A stretch of DNA of 64,000 bases from Thiodiazotropha sp040506275 (GTDB lineage: Bacteria; Pseudomonadota; Gammaproteobacteria; Chromatiales; Chromatiaceae): contig JBEVXD010000005.1 of NCBI GenBank assembly GCA_040506275.1, positions 186,001-250,000 on the forward strand, read 5' to 3'. The stretch's first letter is position 1, and each line of letters opens with the position of its first letter. A program made the position numbers and the translations under genes. Shown here piece after piece: positions 1-8,619 of the stretch. Under the pieces are notes generated by a model. That model worked only from the letters and a program-made list of their open reading frames with translations. It was not told where the DNA came from and did no database searches.

Positions 1-128
1 GTTGACAGAAATGGTATGTTAAAGCGCCGGGGTGGACATTGAAAAATCTCAAAGGCCCCAATATGTGTGCGGGATAGGGAGGAGCGGGTAATCCCGACTG
101 TAAAACTATCTTGATAAGTAACCTGGGT

Positions 129-168
129 AAAAAAAGCCGCAGGGCCTGAAGGCTCGGCGGCTTTTTTA
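129..168. terminator. Bidirectional intrinsic terminator downstream of prk
   Basis: Stem GCCGC/GCGGC (136-140 with 157-161) is extended by an A-run on the left and a T-run on the right, with a small inner GCCT/AGGC stem. It is U-tailed on both strands, so it can end prk on the minus strand and any transcript entering from the left. In bases 1-128 I recognise no gene; only a short 13-codon open stretch ends at base 42. Confidence 0.8.
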
Positions 169-188
169 TCTCTTACCTGGTTAAGGAA

Positions 189-1061
189 TCAGACGTTACG
201 TGCGTCCATCATGCGTTCGATGATGGGTTGCAGAATGATCTCCATTGCGAAGCCCATCTTGCCGCCAGGTACGACAATTGAGTTACGCCGAGACATAAAT
301 GAGCCATCGATCATCGACAATAGATAGGGGAAGTCCATATCAAATTTCTTAGTGTCACTGAAACGAATGACCACAAAGCTCTCATCAGGCGTAGGAATGT
401 CACGGGCGATAAAAGGGTTTGAGGTATCCACTGTTGGAACCCGCTGGAAGTTGATATCAGTCCGGGAAAACTGTGGTGTGATATGGTTGATATAGTCGGG
501 CATGCGACGCATGATGGTGTCGACGATTGCCTCTTCGCTGTAGCCTCGTTCCGCATTGTCACGGAAAATTTTCTGGATCCACTCCAGATTGACGATTGGA
601 ACCACACCAACACCCAGATCGACATTCTTGGCGACATCCACATCACCATCTATAACCATTCCGTGCAGGCCTTCATAGAACAGCAGGTCTGTACCTTCCT
701 GGATCTTCTCCCAAGGGGTGAATTCCCCTGGTTTCTGGTCACAACCCAGACGAGAGTTGTGTTCAGCAGCTTCTTCTGGGCTGTGCAGGTAGTAGCGTTT
801 GTCACCACTGCCTGTCTCTCCGTAGGTCTTGAAGAGGCTTGCAATCTTATCGAAATGGTTGGCGTTGGGACCGAAATGGCTAAGGCCTTCAGCCATTTTC
901 TCGCGCATCTCAACCCGGGTGAAGCGATGGAAACTGTCGCCTTCGACAACTGCGGGTTTAATGCCATCACGATAGAAAATGTGCTCGAAAGCTCGCTTGA
1001 CAGTCGTGGTGCCGGCGCCTGATGAGCCAGTTACGGCCACCACTGGATGCTTCTTTGACAT
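189..1061 (-). CDS. prk: Phosphoribulokinase, class I (Calvin cycle)
   Basis: Makes ribulose 1,5-bisphosphate from ribulose 5-phosphate and ATP, the step committing carbon to RuBisCO. At 290 aa it has the usual bacterial class I length. The Walker A loop GSSGAGTTT is at residues 12-20. The D42, H45, R49 set (EGDSFHRFTR) and the R167-D168...R172 group match catalytic and substrate residues known from Rhodobacter PRK (numbering there shifted by about one). A FYEGLHG segment lies near residue 130. The ATG at 1061 has GGGAG six bases upstream. It stands alone: no RuBisCO, cbbR or other Calvin gene lies beside it, so it is probably a separately regulated unit, ended by the terminator at 129-168. 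Function is certain by family; autotrophy of the host is inferred. Confidence 0.97.
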   Translation of the reverse strand: MSKKHPVVAVTGSSGAGTTTVKRAFEHIFYRDGIKPAVVEGDSFHRFTRVEMREKMAEGLSHFGPNANHFDKIASLFKTYGETGSGDKRYYLHSPEEAAEHNSRLGCDQKPGEFTPWEKIQEGTDLLFYEGLHGMVIDGDVDVAKNVDLGVGVVPIVNLEWIQKIFRDNAERGYSEEAIVDTIMRRMPDYINHITPQFSRTDINFQRVPTVDTSNPFIARDIPTPDESFVVIRFSDTKKFDMDFPYLLSMIDGSFMSRRNSIVVPGGKMGFAMEIILQPIIERMMDARNV

Positions 1062-1218
1062 GTGCTTCTCCCTAATCTAATCATTGTAATGGTTATGTCC
1101 GGCGCCCTCGATGGGGGCTGTTTTTTTGTCTCCGGACCAGGTTTTGAGAAAAAAATGGTTGCCAACTATAACACGGCATTTCTCCATTTCCAGCGTATTA
1201 GGGCCTGTTAACACTAAT

Positions 1219-1447
1219 CCAATATGCCCTGCTGTGCCTGAAAAAGCGCCAATCAAGGCGCGAGGAGCGTAGTATGGTTGTTCCAAATGAGTGACGAGCA
1301 ACGCCGAGTGGCGCTTTTTCTGGCGCAACCCGAAGGGCTGGGTCTGTTTTTGCGCCCAGCGGCGTTATCATTCGCTCATGTAGCCGAGCTACACCACGCT
1401 CATTCTGCCTTGCTGGAGACAAAAACAGTCCCTGCAGGGCATATTGG
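1219..1447. repeat. Nested inverted-repeat element, copy 1 (three-way junction)
   Basis: A 14-bp perfect outer stem (1219-1232 with 1434-1447) encloses two side-by-side hairpins: 1240-1250 with 1310-1320 (11 bp perfect) and 1340-1352 with 1420-1432 (12 of 13). The whole folds as a three-armed junction. The same layout recurs at 24629-24911, and the first hairpin's interior here resembles the reverse complement of the second hairpin there. It sits between prk and the nhaD-type gene, in 505 bases without a credible gene; minus-strand open frames through it are by-products. I see no transposase or target-site duplication. Confidence 0.8.
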
Positions 1448-1566
1448 CTAGGGTATAGGCTCAACTTATGCAATTGGCCCTTTTCAGATATTATTTAGGT
1501 TTTTCAATATGGATAGTGTAGATGTTGCGATGCAATATCAGACGCCCTCCGGTATGAATAAAAGCG

Positions 1567-3012
1567 TTAAAAAAGTGTGCTGTTGAGCCAAAGATGGACC
1601 TGGATGCTGACGAAAAAGCCCAGCATGATCGCAGGGGTCCAACGCAGGTGAGAGAAGAAGGTGTATTTGCCATTAGCCTGTCCCATCAGTGCAACACCCG
1701 CTGCGGAACCGATAGAGAGCAGGCTGCCGCCAATGCCGGCGGTGAGGGTTATCAGCAACCATTGGCCGATGGACATCTCCGGGGCCATGCTCAATACCAC
1801 CGACATGGTGGGTATGTTCTCCAACACAGCCGATGCCATGCCGATCGTAACATTGGCAGCTGTCGCGCCAAGCTGCATATAGAGCACCTCGGAGGCTATT
1901 GTTAGATAGCCCAAATAGCCGAGGCCGCTGACACAGAGAATGACACCACCCAGAAAGAGTAGGGTGTCCCACTCAGAGCGGGCCACCCGCAGGAAGACGT
2001 CGAAGGGTTGGCGGCTCTCAACCACCACGGAGAAGTCTGATGACTCAGAAGTGACAACCTGCTCGTTACTGGGCTCATGGGTTTTTTTCAGGTAGTAACC
2101 AAAGAATTGCAGATAGGAGAGTCCGGTCATCATGCCGATGGTTGCAGGCAACCCCAGCTGGCCCTGAAAAAGTACTGCTGTGACAATGGTGAGTAGAAAC
2201 AAGGCCATTATCCGTTTTGCACCCCGACTCATCCTGACCTGCTGCTGGGTGAGGCTGAGTTTTCCTGGGGGCAGTGCAAAATGCATCATAGCTGCCGGAA
2301 TCAGGTAACTGACCAACGCCGGGACAAAGAGATTGAAAAAGGAGAAGAAATCTACACGGCCATTGGTACTGATGATCTCCTGCTGCCACACCATCAGAGT
2401 GGTAATGTCACCGAAGGGGCTATAGGCCCCGCCGGCGTTGCAGGCTAATACAACATTAACGCAGGCTAAAGCAACGAAGCGATGGTTATCCCGTTCCAGA
2501 TTCAACACAACCGCACCCATCAGCAGGGCTGTTGAGAGATTATCCAGAAATGGAGAAAGAAAGAAGGCTGCCAAGCCGGTGGTCCAGAACATTCGGCGGT
2601 AACTGTAGCGCTGATGGGCCACCCAGGTGCGTAGAGAGAGGAATACCCGACGTTCTGACAAGGCGTTGATGTAGGTCATCACTACCAGGATAAAGAGCAT
2701 CAGCTCGGCATATTGCAACAGGCTGTGTCTTAACGCCTCTTCAGCGTGGTGCCCTCCCACGAATTGGTGGGAATACCAGCCTATTAGTCCCCAGATGATG
2801 CCGGCGGCAAGCAGCATCGGTTTGGATTTTCTGAGTTCTATGAACTCTTCCACACTCACTGCCACCAAGGCGAGAATAAACACTGCCAGACTGGCCAGGC
2901 CCACCCAATGGGTACTCATACTGTAACCACTGGCCGACATGTGTTCAGCCAACAGAGTATCCGGAGCCAAGCAGAGTATTATGGGTAGTGCCAGACGTTT
3001 CGTGAGGTTCAT
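1567..3012 (-). CDS. nhaD: NhaD-type Na+/H+ antiporter, copy 1
   Basis: Inner-membrane ion transporter of the NhaD family (ion transporter superfamily), expected to export Na+ (or Li+) in exchange for protons. About 481 aa and strongly hydrophobic, with roughly a dozen membrane segments and a cleavable-looking N-terminus (MNLTKRLALPIILCLAP). Family hallmarks are visible: SPFLDNLSTALLMGAVV, NAGGAYSPFGDITTLMVWQ, and near the C-terminus LSIGSAAGVALMG. The ATG at 3012 is preferred to a GTG two codons upstream. A close paralogue lies immediately upstream at 3151. The central loop (QVVTSESSDFSVVVESRQ) differs most between the two copies. The intergenic 3013-3150 holds an 8-bp stem (3110-3117 with 3132-3139) without a T-tract. 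Confidence 0.92.
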   Translation of the reverse strand: MNLTKRLALPIILCLAPDTLLAEHMSASGYSMSTHWVGLASLAVFILALVAVSVEEFIELRKSKPMLLAAGIIWGLIGWYSHQFVGGHHAEEALRHSLLQYAELMLFILVVMTYINALSERRVFLSLRTWVAHQRYSYRRMFWTTGLAAFFLSPFLDNLSTALLMGAVVLNLERDNHRFVALACVNVVLACNAGGAYSPFGDITTLMVWQQEIISTNGRVDFFSFFNLFVPALVSYLIPAAMMHFALPPGKLSLTQQQVRMSRGAKRIMALFLLTIVTAVLFQGQLGLPATIGMMTGLSYLQFFGYYLKKTHEPSNEQVVTSESSDFSVVVESRQPFDVFLRVARSEWDTLLFLGGVILCVSGLGYLGYLTIASEVLYMQLGATAANVTIGMASAVLENIPTMSVVLSMAPEMSIGQWLLITLTAGIGGSLLSIGSAAGVALMGQANGKYTFFSHLRWTPAIMLGFFVSIQVHLWLNSTLF

Positions 3013-3150
3013 GATCACATCATACTTCGGTGTTGTCTCAGTTCTCCAAGCATACCATTCTGTTCGGCCAAATTGTTGAATGTCAGGGCGTAGTGTTTGA
3101 GCAGGATAGCAGCTGCGCTGTTAAAGCACGACGCAGCTGTTGTTTGGACT

Positions 3151-4632
3151 CTAGAATGAGCCCGCATTGATCCATATATGGGTTGCAATACTGGCGATAT
3201 ACCCCAGTGAAATCACAGGTGCCCACTTCAGGTGGCCGAAAAAGGTATATTTCCCTCTTGCTTGCCCCATCAATGCTACGCCAGCCGCTGAACCGATAGA
3301 GAGCATGGAGCCACCGACACCAGCGGTTAGGGTAACCAGTAACCACTGGCCCATGGACATATCTGGCATCATCGTCAGAACGGCGAACATCACCGGAATA
3401 TTGTCGACGATTGCAGAGAGAACCCCGACCATAATGTTCGCAGGGGTTGCATTCATTGCCGTAGTTAACTCTAAAGCGCTACCCCACTGGTTGTACATCA
3501 CGTCTGAGGCCACTGCCAGGTAACCGATAAAGCCCAGGCCGCCGACACAAAGCACGACACCGTAGAAGAAGAGTAGGGTATCCCACTCGGCACGGGCCAC
3601 CTTGTTGAACACGTCGAAGGAGACAATGTCGCCCATCTGACCGTCATGTTCAATTTCGGTAACGTCACCATTGGTCAATTGAGGGTGGTCACGATGGTAG
3701 GTCTTCTTGAGGTAAAAACCGAAAAATTGCAGATAAGCCAAGCCGGTTAACATGCCAATAACTGGAGGCATACCCAGGAAGTTGTGGAAACTCACCGCAG
3801 TAACAATGGTGGCCAGAAAGAATACGATGATACGCTTGGCGCCCCTTTTCATCTCAACACTTTCACCCCCACCAGTAGGCTGCTCATCAGGTACAGCAAA
3901 AGTCATAATCGATGCCGGTACCAGCCAGTTGACCAAGGAAGGGACAAACAATGCAAAGAACGCCCAGAAATCTACAGGACCCTGAACGGTGGTGATGTTT
4001 TTCTGCCAGACCATAAGGGTGGTGATATCGCCAAATGGGCTGAAAGCTCCACCCGCATTGGCAGCGACCACTATGTTGATACAGGCAAGTAGAATGAATT
4101 TTGTGTTTGTCCCCCCTACAGCCAGCACCACTGCACACATCAGCAGTGCGGTGGTTAGGTTGTCGGCCACCGGAGATATAAAGAAGGAGAGTACGCCTGT
4201 AATCCAGAACAGTTGACGAAAGCCGAAACCTTTACTGACCAACCATGAGCGAAGTTTTTCGAACACGTTACGCTCATCCATGGCGTTGATATAGGTCATC
4301 GCCACCAGCAGGAACAGCATCAGTTCAGCATATTCGAGCAGATTGTGGCGTACCATCTCTTCTGCTGCGTGTGGCATATCGTGGGTCTGGTAGTACCAGG
4401 CGATCAGGCCCCAGATCAGACCAGCGGCGAGTATTACTGGTTTCGACTTTCTGAGGTGAGTGAACTCCTCAGCCATGACCAGCAAATAAGCCACAGCAAA
4501 GATTGCGATGGCGGTAAATCCTACCCAGTGCCCTGTTAAATCAAGATGATCACCATTGCCACTGCTTGCTGAGGCAATTGCTGGCATAAATAACAATAAA
4601 AGCAGGCTTGCGATATGTTTCACTAAGGTCAC
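3151..4632 (-). CDS. nhaD: NhaD-type Na+/H+ antiporter, copy 2
   Basis: Second NhaD family antiporter, 493 aa, with the same architecture as its downstream neighbour: signal-like N-terminus (HIASLLLLLFMPAIASASS), many membrane helices, SPVADNLTTALLMCAVV, NAGGAFSPFGDITTLMVWQ and LSIGSAAGVALMGQARGKY. The two differ mainly in the N-terminal region and a hydrophilic central loop, as expected of an old tandem duplication with room for different kinetics or regulation. The start is GTG at 4632; a GTG at 4623, better spaced from GGGGT, is possible. About 130 bases separate the copies, so cotranscription is possible. Na+ rather than another cation is inferred from the family. Confidence 0.92.
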   Translation of the reverse strand: MTLVKHIASLLLLLFMPAIASASSGNGDHLDLTGHWVGFTAIAIFAVAYLLVMAEEFTHLRKSKPVILAAGLIWGLIAWYYQTHDMPHAAEEMVRHNLLEYAELMLFLLVAMTYINAMDERNVFEKLRSWLVSKGFGFRQLFWITGVLSFFISPVADNLTTALLMCAVVLAVGGTNTKFILLACINIVVAANAGGAFSPFGDITTLMVWQKNITTVQGPVDFWAFFALFVPSLVNWLVPASIMTFAVPDEQPTGGGESVEMKRGAKRIIVFFLATIVTAVSFHNFLGMPPVIGMLTGLAYLQFFGFYLKKTYHRDHPQLTNGDVTEIEHDGQMGDIVSFDVFNKVARAEWDTLLFFYGVVLCVGGLGFIGYLAVASDVMYNQWGSALELTTAMNATPANIMVGVLSAIVDNIPVMFAVLTMMPDMSMGQWLLVTLTAGVGGSMLSIGSAAGVALMGQARGKYTFFGHLKWAPVISLGYIASIATHIWINAGSF

Positions 4633-4965
4633 CCCAATTCAATTTTTTATAAATCTTTGGCACTTAAACGCACAATTCTCAATGAAGGCTGCAGGCGGGT
4701 CAACTCTTTTAACTGAACCCTTGTGACAGGTGTCGTATTCAATACTCTATATATACCTACTCTATGACAGGCCATACGCTGATACAGCCAAGTTGGAACC
4801 TTTTATCGAGTCATTAGAGCATTTGAAAAAAGACCGATAATTGCACTATTTCGATAAATAATTTTGGGTCAAGTGAAAAAGTCACACTTGGGCTATGTGT
4901 CATGTCATTGGTGGGAATACGCTTCTTGATGCAAGCTGAATGTAGATCGTAAGGATTGGCAGCTT
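4633..4965. other. Divergent intergenic region between nhaD and an orphan gene
   Basis: No gene seen in these 333 bases. Two TGACAGG words (near 4725 and 4765) flank an A/T-rich CTATATATA stretch that could hold a -10. An imperfect inverted repeat CAAGTGA/TCACaCTTG lies at 4870-4890. I could not fit any known riboswitch. Confidence 0.4.
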
Positions 4966-5616
4966 GTGGATAAGCTAATGAAAAATAATAGGATTATTCC
5001 AGAAAAAGGGGAGGGAGGGCATCATGAGTTAATCCTGACAAGGAGTGTGCTACTGGCACATATGTTTTCAGGCAAGGTTCCACCTGGGGAGATTTTACGT
5101 TGTGTCCGTAGGTATTCTGAGGTGACTTTCTGGGAAGAGTTGGTCTGTGCAGCTATCTATCCCAAGGCGGGTAAACTCATCGCAATTGTCGGTCAACATC
5201 AGTCAGAAGGCTACAGCGGGCTTCTTCGGCGCCACGGGTCGGTCCAATATGTAAGGTTCTTTGTCGATTGGGGAGATCAGAGAGGCTATCACCCATTGGG
5301 TTTGAGCCATTTTAAAGTCTGTGACGCCAGACAGGACGAGGAGAGGGAGCAATATCCAATCTACCATTTAATCTCACTTGGATTTGATGCTGAACAGTAT
5401 TGGGATGCAGTGATGCAGGGAATTCAACCCAAAGTACGCGCCGTACTCTCATGGAACCAGGTTCCGGAATTGGATGCAGATTTCACTCCCATATTTGGAA
5501 ATAAAATAGATTCGAAAATACGAGTTGATTCTGAAAAAGAGTTAATGCTGCATTTCAATTTAGCAAATGGAAATGAGCTAAGAGCTGTATCGCCTCAGAT
5601 ATCCGCTGGTTGCTGA
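4966..5616 (+). CDS. Conserved hypothetical protein (RAVLSWN motif family)
   Basis: A 216-aa soluble protein with no signal peptide or membrane helix. I recognise the pattern YVRFFVDW followed by KVRAVLSWNQVP...TPIFGN from a widespread family of hypothetical proteins (usual form RAILSWN..P....P.WGN), but know no function for it. The first 25 residues are polar and probably disordered. The start is GTG at 4966, with AAGGA ten bases upstream; ATG at 4978 is an alternative. It is monocistronic and divergent from nhaD. Reality of the gene is well supported by length and by the family-like motif; the function is unknown. Confidence 0.75.
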   Translation: MDKLMKNNRIIPEKGEGGHHELILTRSVLLAHMFSGKVPPGEILRCVRRYSEVTFWEELVCAAIYPKAGKLIAIVGQHQSEGYSGLLRRHGSVQYVRFFVDWGDQRGYHPLGLSHFKVCDARQDEEREQYPIYHLISLGFDAEQYWDAVMQGIQPKVRAVLSWNQVPELDADFTPIFGNKIDSKIRVDSEKELMLHFNLANGNELRAVSPQISAGC

Positions 5617-5948
5617 ACCACCTCTCATCTGACATATAAAGTGGCAGAGTAGCGCGGAAAACACCAGAAGCTGTCGCGGTAGTAAGAAATCCCCCCCCCT
5701 CCTATCGGCAGAAGCAGATCAATCTTCATAGACAAGTGAATATGTCACAACTTACGTGTGTGCCATTCGATACGTCTTCCACCCTGAGATTTGAAATCAT
5801 ATAGCCATACCAGACAGAAACAGCTTCAGTCTGCATTTATAGAGTTGAGGCAAACAGTTTAAAAGGATGAGTCTGGTGAAACCCGAAGAGGGTGGAAAAG
5901 CTGGGTAAAGGAAGCCCAATCAAGAATAAACAGACCGGAGATAGGAAG
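5617..5948. other. Intergenic region with a C9 homopolymer
   Basis: No gene seen. A run of nine C at 5691-5699 is the only unusual feature; it is intergenic, so slippage there would not shift a reading frame. The leader just before 5949 carries GGAG and AGGAAG. Confidence 0.35.
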
Positions 5949-6701
5949 ATGACTGTTCACACTGATCACGAGATGTTCGTAAATCAAAATGAACCGGTTT
6001 ATGGTTTTGACCAAATTGATACTACCGATTCAATGGGGGCTATCAATCCAACTGGTACACTAACTGGATCATTTGCCTTCAATCAGCTTCTGTTATCGAG
6101 GAAAAAGAGTGTTGAAGGATTCGGTAAACGTCAGCTGGATGTACTGTTTGGCCTGCTGATATTAGTTTTGGCCAGTCCGATTATACTACTGACCGCATCA
6201 TTGATCTGGCTCAGCACCATGGGTAAGGATCCAGTCTTATATCGTCAGCTGAGAGTGGGATTGAAGGGACGTGAGTTTTATGTCTGGAAATTCCGTAGCA
6301 TGCGTACTGACGCTGAAAAGAATGGCGCTCAAATGGCAGCTAAAAATGATGCCAGAGTAACCCTGATTGGTCGTTTTATACGCAAGACACGGATCGATGA
6401 ACTGCCGCAGATCCTGAATGTCATGAGGGGTGAGATGAGTCTGGTCGGTCCACGCCCTGAAAGGCCTGAATTTGTTTCAAAGTTTCAACGTCAGATTCGT
6501 GGATATGCACTCAGGCATCAGGTTAAACCAGGAATCACTGGCTGGGCCCAGGTCAAGTATCCTTATGGTGAAACAGTAGAGGATGCAAAGCATAAGCTCT
6601 ATTACGATCTGACCTATGTACGCAAAAACAGCGTAGTGTTTGATCTGATGATTCTGTTTCGTACGATCCCGGTGGTTCTGACTGGACATGGTGCCAGATA
6701 G
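5949..6701 (+). CDS. Undecaprenyl-phosphate sugar phosphotransferase (bacterial sugar transferase)
   Basis: Transfers a sugar-1-phosphate from a nucleotide sugar to the lipid carrier undecaprenyl phosphate, the first step of exopolysaccharide or O-unit assembly at the inner membrane. It has the short form of the family: one N-terminal hydrophobic segment (about residues 55-80, VLFGLLILVLASPIILLTA) and the catalytic domain with KFRSMRTDAE, RKTRIDELPQ, MSLVGPRPERPEF and PGITGWAQV. It lacks the four-helix N-terminus of WbaP/WcaJ types. The ATG at 5949 (GGAG eight bases upstream) is preferred to 5892, which adds 19 polar residues. No glycosyltransferase, flippase or polymerase gene adjoins, so the rest of the pathway must lie elsewhere. 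Confidence 0.9.
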   Translation: MTVHTDHEMFVNQNEPVYGFDQIDTTDSMGAINPTGTLTGSFAFNQLLLSRKKSVEGFGKRQLDVLFGLLILVLASPIILLTASLIWLSTMGKDPVLYRQLRVGLKGREFYVWKFRSMRTDAEKNGAQMAAKNDARVTLIGRFIRKTRIDELPQILNVMRGEMSLVGPRPERPEFVSKFQRQIRGYALRHQVKPGITGWAQVKYPYGETVEDAKHKLYYDLTYVRKNSVVFDLMILFRTIPVVLTGHGAR

Positions 6702-6981
6702 TTTGTGTTGGTGAGCTTTCAAGAGGCAGAATTTTTATTAGAACCAAGCATCGGCTTTCGGCTAAAAACAGGCTGTATCCTTGCTTTGACCGATATGTGT
6801 GCGTACTCGGAGTCCTGATGGAGGTTTACTAGCGCAGTAATGAACCAATGCTGATACAAAGTTGGTTACGATGCTGATCTGGGTTGGTATCTGACATGAG
6901 ATTACAATTTAATCGTGCAGGCTTGCTGGATACCGAATTCTTTATTGCGAACAAATAAGTAAAACAACTTGAGGATCAGAA

Positions 6982-7575
6982 ATGACCACCCATAATCTCT
7001 CTTTTAGCACGCTGGTTCTTTCGTTTCTACTCAGTACAGTATTCACTGCCAATGTCGATGCGCATGATGACGGATTGACTTGTCATGAGCATCCTTGTAC
7101 CGAAAATTACCCAGGCGGTGCTTGTTGGGATGGCTATTTCAGGGATGAGAATGGAGACGACACTATTGACTATCAGACTTCCGGACAATCTCTCATCGCG
7201 TTAGGAGCTCTCATACACCGCTTTGATCATTTGGTTGCGCTTTCGGTCAGTGCTTATGATCCAACGGTCGTAAGGCAACTTCGTGCGGCGTTCACTGAAT
7301 TGCGGCAAAACATATTCATCGTACTCTCCTTGCTGAATCGCTCAGAATCGGCAGTTGACTCTAAAGAAAGTGAAGGCCTGCATCAAGCTGCGCTCATTGT
7401 GTACAACACAACTGAACTGAGTCTGCTCGCAGAATTCAGGGACATCTACTCGGCGATTCGAGAGGATCATCATTTTATCCTTGAGCTCAAGGATGTAACT
7501 CTATACTTGTCCAGGCGCTATGGATTGCCGGACAAGATCCTTGTTGCCTTAGAAGATGCCGCTGCTTCTTGTTGA
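6982..7575 (+). CDS. Secreted hypothetical protein
   Basis: A 197-aa protein with a clear signal peptide (hydrophobic core FSTLVLSFLLSTVFTANVDA, cleavage likely before HDDG). The mature N-terminus has a small cysteine cluster (TCHEHPCTENYPGGACWDGY), then an acidic segment (DENGDDTIDY). The rest looks alpha-helical, with regular leucines, and ends in a cysteine. GAGG lies about nine bases before the ATG. It follows the sugar transferase by 280 bases and may or may not share its transcript. I do not recognise the family; a periplasmic or surface role is inferred from the signal only. Confidence 0.65.
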   Translation: MTTHNLSFSTLVLSFLLSTVFTANVDAHDDGLTCHEHPCTENYPGGACWDGYFRDENGDDTIDYQTSGQSLIALGALIHRFDHLVALSVSAYDPTVVRQLRAAFTELRQNIFIVLSLLNRSESAVDSKESEGLHQAALIVYNTTELSLLAEFRDIYSAIREDHHFILELKDVTLYLSRRYGLPDKILVALEDAAASC

Positions 7576-7774
7576 TGTTTGGTAGTAGCAATCTAGTCGG
7601 AGGCACTTTAAGTGACTAATAGGGGTAGTTGCGAAATTTGTTCGGCAGGGTGGGAAAAACGTATCTGCCCGCACCAGTCGTAGTGCTGTCAGAAAAAATA
7701 GCTGGTAAATCTTGTGTACGCTGAAAAGCAGCGCCGCTGATTGAGGCGAAATTGAGTCTTTACATATAGTCTTC

Positions 7775-7870
7775 GTAGGGTGCGGCCCTGCCGCACCAAC
7801 CAAGCGCAACTCGACCATTTGTTTCTGCGCTCAGAGTCGCATGTCATGGTGCGGCAGGGCCGCACCCTAC
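7775..7870. repeat. Perfect 24-bp inverted repeat (GTAGGGTGCGGC type)
   Basis: Arms 7775-7798 and 7847-7870 are perfect reverse complements, 24 bp each, around a 48-base loop. The outward-facing end reads GTAGGGTGCGGC, a word I associate with short dispersed palindromes in many bacterial genomes. It lies in the 445-base gap 7576-8020, which otherwise holds nothing I can support. The right arm is overlapped by an upstream extension of the next open frame, an argument against that extension being translated. Confidence 0.85.
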
Positions 7871-8020
7871 CTCATCGAATTGATCCTTGAGTGTAACTAT
7901 TTCACACCAAAATTGGCAGAAGTACACACCAGAACTTTTTCAGATAGACAAAACTTAAAGTTAAGGGTGCTGCAGTTACTGCATTTAATAACAGTTAACG
8001 ATCCGATAGGAGCTGGCCTT

Positions 8021-8461
8021 ATGTTTATTCCAACTGATAAAGCGCTATATATCGATATACGGAGTAGTGCAGACGTGATGCTGTATGGTTTGGAAAATGA
8101 GGTTGATGCTCACATTCCATACTTGGGTGGCCCAGTAGACGAGTGGAATGTCTTTCTGCAAAGCTACCGTTCCTATGCCAATAACAGCTTTATTAATGAT
8201 ATTTTTGACCTGCTCTGTGAGTTTGGGCTTTATCGGGATAGTGCTATTATTTTGGTAGCCAGATCAAAACGTAAAGGGCTATTAGCCTCAAGCATTCTAA
8301 ATGTTGCGGGGTATAGCAAAGTGATCGTAAAGGAATATAGTGGCTATGAGGACAGTAAGGAGACTGTTGGTCAAGAGGGTGAAAATGGAAAAGCGCCTTC
8401 AGCAGGGGAGGTGTCGGGTGTAGTATCAGATGTCAGTGAGTTTACAAGTATAGTGCATTGA
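8021..8461 (+). CDS. Rhodanese-like protein lacking the catalytic cysteine
   Basis: A 146-aa cytoplasmic protein. KALYIDIRS (compare LIDVR), HIPYLGG (compare GHIPGA) and IILVARSKRKGLLASSILNVAGYSKV (compare IVVYCRSGNRSxxAAxxLxxAGYxxV) follow the rhodanese/Cdc25 fold in order. Alanine replaces the cysteine that carries the persulfide, so sulfur transfer is unlikely and a binding or regulatory role is more plausible. About 30 residues at the C-terminus are low-complexity. The ATG at 8021 has AGGAG nine bases upstream; the open frame runs back to 7841, but there it crosses the palindrome at 7847-7870. The fold assignment is by motif reading and moderately sure. The active rhodanese in this window (60750) is not its neighbour. 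Confidence 0.65.
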   Translation: MFIPTDKALYIDIRSSADVMLYGLENEVDAHIPYLGGPVDEWNVFLQSYRSYANNSFINDIFDLLCEFGLYRDSAIILVARSKRKGLLASSILNVAGYSKVIVKEYSGYEDSKETVGQEGENGKAPSAGEVSGVVSDVSEFTSIVH

Positions 8462-8619
8462 TACTAGATGCAATAAGTTGGCGCTAATATGCCTCTGGTA
8501 AATAGAACCCTCTGGATATACTTGATTTCAATTCGGCTATTAAGTGTTCAACTAAACACTTGAAAACCGTTTCGTATCTCAACAATGATCCAAAGGGTTC
8601 TAGTTGCCTTTTTTAGATA

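Noticed and set aside
483..1022. 179-aa open frame on the plus strand
   Set aside because: Entirely antisense to prk, whose family match is complete.
1077..1473. Minus-strand frames of 83 and 91 aa
   Set aside because: They run through the nested inverted repeat; apparent protein similarity seen in annotations of such frames comes from the repeat itself.
4633..4965. Ion-sensing riboswitch upstream of nhaD
   Set aside because: No conserved nhaA-type or other riboswitch pattern could be fitted by eye.
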